Source: DASSFG01 sp035550375
GTDB lineage: Bacteria; Planctomycetota; Planctomycetia; Pirellulales; JAICIG01
Assembly: GCA_035550375.1 (NCBI GenBank)
Contig: DASZPH010000093.1
Span: 1 to 64,000, forward strand
Reading direction: 5' to 3'
Length of the DNA stretch: 64,000 nt
The position numbers and the translations under genes were made by a program. Shown here one piece after another: positions 62,726 to 64,000 of this stretch. Every line of letters starts with the position of its first letter. Position 1 is the first letter of the stretch. The notes under the pieces are model-generated. The model was given only the letters and a program-made list of their open reading frames with translations, ran no database searches and was not told the origin of the DNA.

Positions 62726-64000
62726 TTACGAATGGTTCGGCCGGTGTCGGGCCGGTCCGTGGGGTGTTGAAAGGTTTTTGGCCGTGTTGATGATGCCCAC
62801 GTGGGTGAAGGCCTGCGGAAAGTTACCGATCAGGCGTTTGTGACCGATGTCGTATTCTTCGGCGATTAGACCCACGTCGTTGCGAAGCCCCAGCAGACGT
62901 TCGTAGAGTGCTTCGGCATCGTGGTCGCGTCCTTGCAGGTGGTAGTTGTCGGCCAGCCAGAAGGAGCAAGGTAAGAAGACTCCTTCGCCCTCGGGCAGGC
63001 CGTCCACACTTCGCCGGCAACGATAGCGGAGCACGAGTCCATCGGCGAGCAGTTCACGCTCGATGGCGGCCAGCGTACCCTGCACGCGCGGATCGTGCGC
63101 TGGGAGGAAGCCAACCAGCGGGACAAGCAGCAGGCTCGCATCAAGCTCTTTCGACCCGTAGTACTGCACGAAGGAGTTCATTTCGGCGTCGAAACCCTTT
63201 GCGCACGTCTCGGCGTGAATTTCTCTACGAAGCCGCTGCCAGCGCTGCAGGTCTCCGTCCAGGTGAAAGTGTTCGGCCGATTTGATCATGCGATCGACGC
63301 CTAGCCAGGCCATCACTCGCGAGTGGGTGAAGTGCCGTCGGACGCCACGCACTTCCCAGATACCCTCATCCGGTTCGCGCCACACGTCTTCCAAGTAAGC
63401 CAGCAGACTGCGCTGCAGATGCCAGGTGTGCTTTTCGATCGGCATGCCGTGGCGGCGAGCCACGTGGACCACGTCCATCAACTCGCCGTATACGTCTAAT
63501 TGGAATTGTCGGTGTGCCGCGTTGCCGATGCGCACCGGGCGGGAGTCTTCGTAGCCCGGCAGCCAGTCGAGTTCGATCTCACTCAGCCGGCGTTCGCCTG
63601 TGACGCCGTACATGATGTTAAGCTGCGACGCTTTACCGGCCACGGCCCGCAACAACCAATCTCGCCAGGCCAGCGCCTCGTCGCGATAACCCGCGTCGAT
63701 CAGGGCATAGAGCAGAAAGGTGGCGTCACGCAGCCAGCAGAAGCGATAATCCCAGTTCCGCGACCCGCCGATCCACTCCGGCAGCGACGTGGTAGGCGCC
63801 GCCACCATTCCGCCGGTTGGCTCATAGGTGAGCGCCTTGAGCGTAATTAGCGAGCGAACGACCGGCTCTCGCCAGCGGCCGTCGTAGCGGCAACGGCCGG
63901 CCCATTCGCGCCACCATTGCTCGGTAAACGCGACCGCATCCTGGGCGTCGACTGTCCTCGGCGCTGTCAGGTGCGAGGCTTGCCACTCGAGCACAAACGG
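62726..64000 (-). CDS. Glycoside hydrolase family 15 (glucoamylase/trehalase-like), 5' end cut off
   Basis: The leftward gene runs off the right edge, so the N-terminal domain (about 150-200 residues in relatives) is missing. The visible 425 codons form the (alpha/alpha)6 barrel: GGSRNWDYRFCWLRDATFLL is a family hallmark, and the two catalytic glutamates are expected in DEGIWEVRG and AEEYD. The last 30 residues are unrelated to the family and may be a linker. It would release glucose from trehalose or alpha-glucans. Confidence 0.93.
   Translation of the reverse strand, partial: PFVLEWQASHLTAPRTVDAQDAVAFTEQWWREWAGRCRYDGRWREPVVRSLITLKALTYEPTGGMVAAPTTSLPEWIGGSRNWDYRFCWLRDATFLLYALIDAGYRDEALAWRDWLLRAVAGKASQLNIMYGVTGERRLSEIELDWLPGYEDSRPVRIGNAAHRQFQLDVYGELMDVVHVARRHGMPIEKHTWHLQRSLLAYLEDVWREPDEGIWEVRGVRRHFTHSRVMAWLGVDRMIKSAEHFHLDGDLQRWQRLRREIHAETCAKGFDAEMNSFVQYYGSKELDASLLLVPLVGFLPAHDPRVQGTLAAIERELLADGLVLRYRCRRSVDGLPEGEGVFLPCSFWLADNYHLQGRDHDAEALYERLLGLRNDVGLIAEEYDIGHKRLIGNFPQAFTHVGIINTAKNLSTPHGPARHRPNHS

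Overview
The window comes from a high-GC planctomycete, most likely of the Pirellulales type. The evidence is the density of lineage-typical families: DUF1592/DUF1552 and DUF1501 secreted proteins, a ceramidase-like protein, a bacterial formylmethanofuran-dehydrogenase-like FhcB subunit, large secreted proteins of unknown function, and small conserved proteins of planctomycete type. No rRNA gene or convincing intact tRNA gene is present. One tRNA-like sequence is described with low confidence.

Layout. 1-8.3 kb holds housekeeping and C1/lipid genes: an OleC-like ligase, fhcB, two acyltransferases, a YfcE-type phosphoesterase, dapF and a chorismate mutase/prephenate dehydratase. 8.7-13.6 kb holds dnaK-clpB and a small basic protein. 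13.8-22.2 kb holds secreted planctomycete proteins (DUF1592, DUF1552, ceramidase-like), an unknown exported protein, a lipoprotein and serC. 22.4-27.0 kb holds an MGMT-like protein, a DinB gene interrupted by one amber codon, and a GntR-ABC ATPase-ABC permease operon with a visible operator/promoter. 27.3-29.8 kb is an operon of ECF sigma factor, single-pass membrane protein (probable anti-sigma) and HtrA-like protein that has lost the catalytic triad. 29.9-33.8 kb holds a PhyH dioxygenase, an FHA protein and a translationally coupled DUF255 thioredoxin-domain protein. 33.9-34.6 kb is a decayed toxin-antitoxin locus. 34.7-37.0 kb is a MacB/LolCDE-like ABC pair whose permease carries a segment of about 125 residues extremely rich in histidine. 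37.1-39.7 kb holds a Gfo/Idh/MocA oxidoreductase and a DUF1501 protein.

39.7-43.2 kb is the main accessory island: a HEPN protein with an R-x4-H motif next to a DUF262 (GmrS/ParB-like) protein, a tRNA-like sequence, a 58-residue ribbon-helix-helix-like protein, a hairpin, an IS1-like transposase, a long inverted repeat and a short ORF behind a perfect Shine-Dalgarno. Sampled lines of the DUF262 gene are about 50-57% GC against roughly 65% around it. I regard the DUF262-HEPN pair as the best candidate for a defence or abortive-infection module here.

43.5-64 kb returns to typical planctomycete chromosome: an MMPL/RND exporter, an MFS transporter with an unusual inserted loop, two adjacent ABC ATPase/permease pairs with a small conserved protein, a second DUF1501 protein, an enolase-superfamily enzyme, a large secreted protein of unknown function, a beta-propeller/CBM9-like fusion, a polyphosphate-glucokinase-like ROK protein and a GH15 glucoamylase/trehalase-like gene cut by the right edge.

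Repeats: a palindromic intergenic element occurs four times (29-160, 2503-2613, 19016-19075, 55079-55191). There is also a 10-bp tandem repeat (401-487), a CCCTCTC-type palindrome (22252-22285) and a 19-bp imperfect inverted repeat (27061-27164). All calls come from reading the sequence and from recalled family knowledge. No database search was possible.
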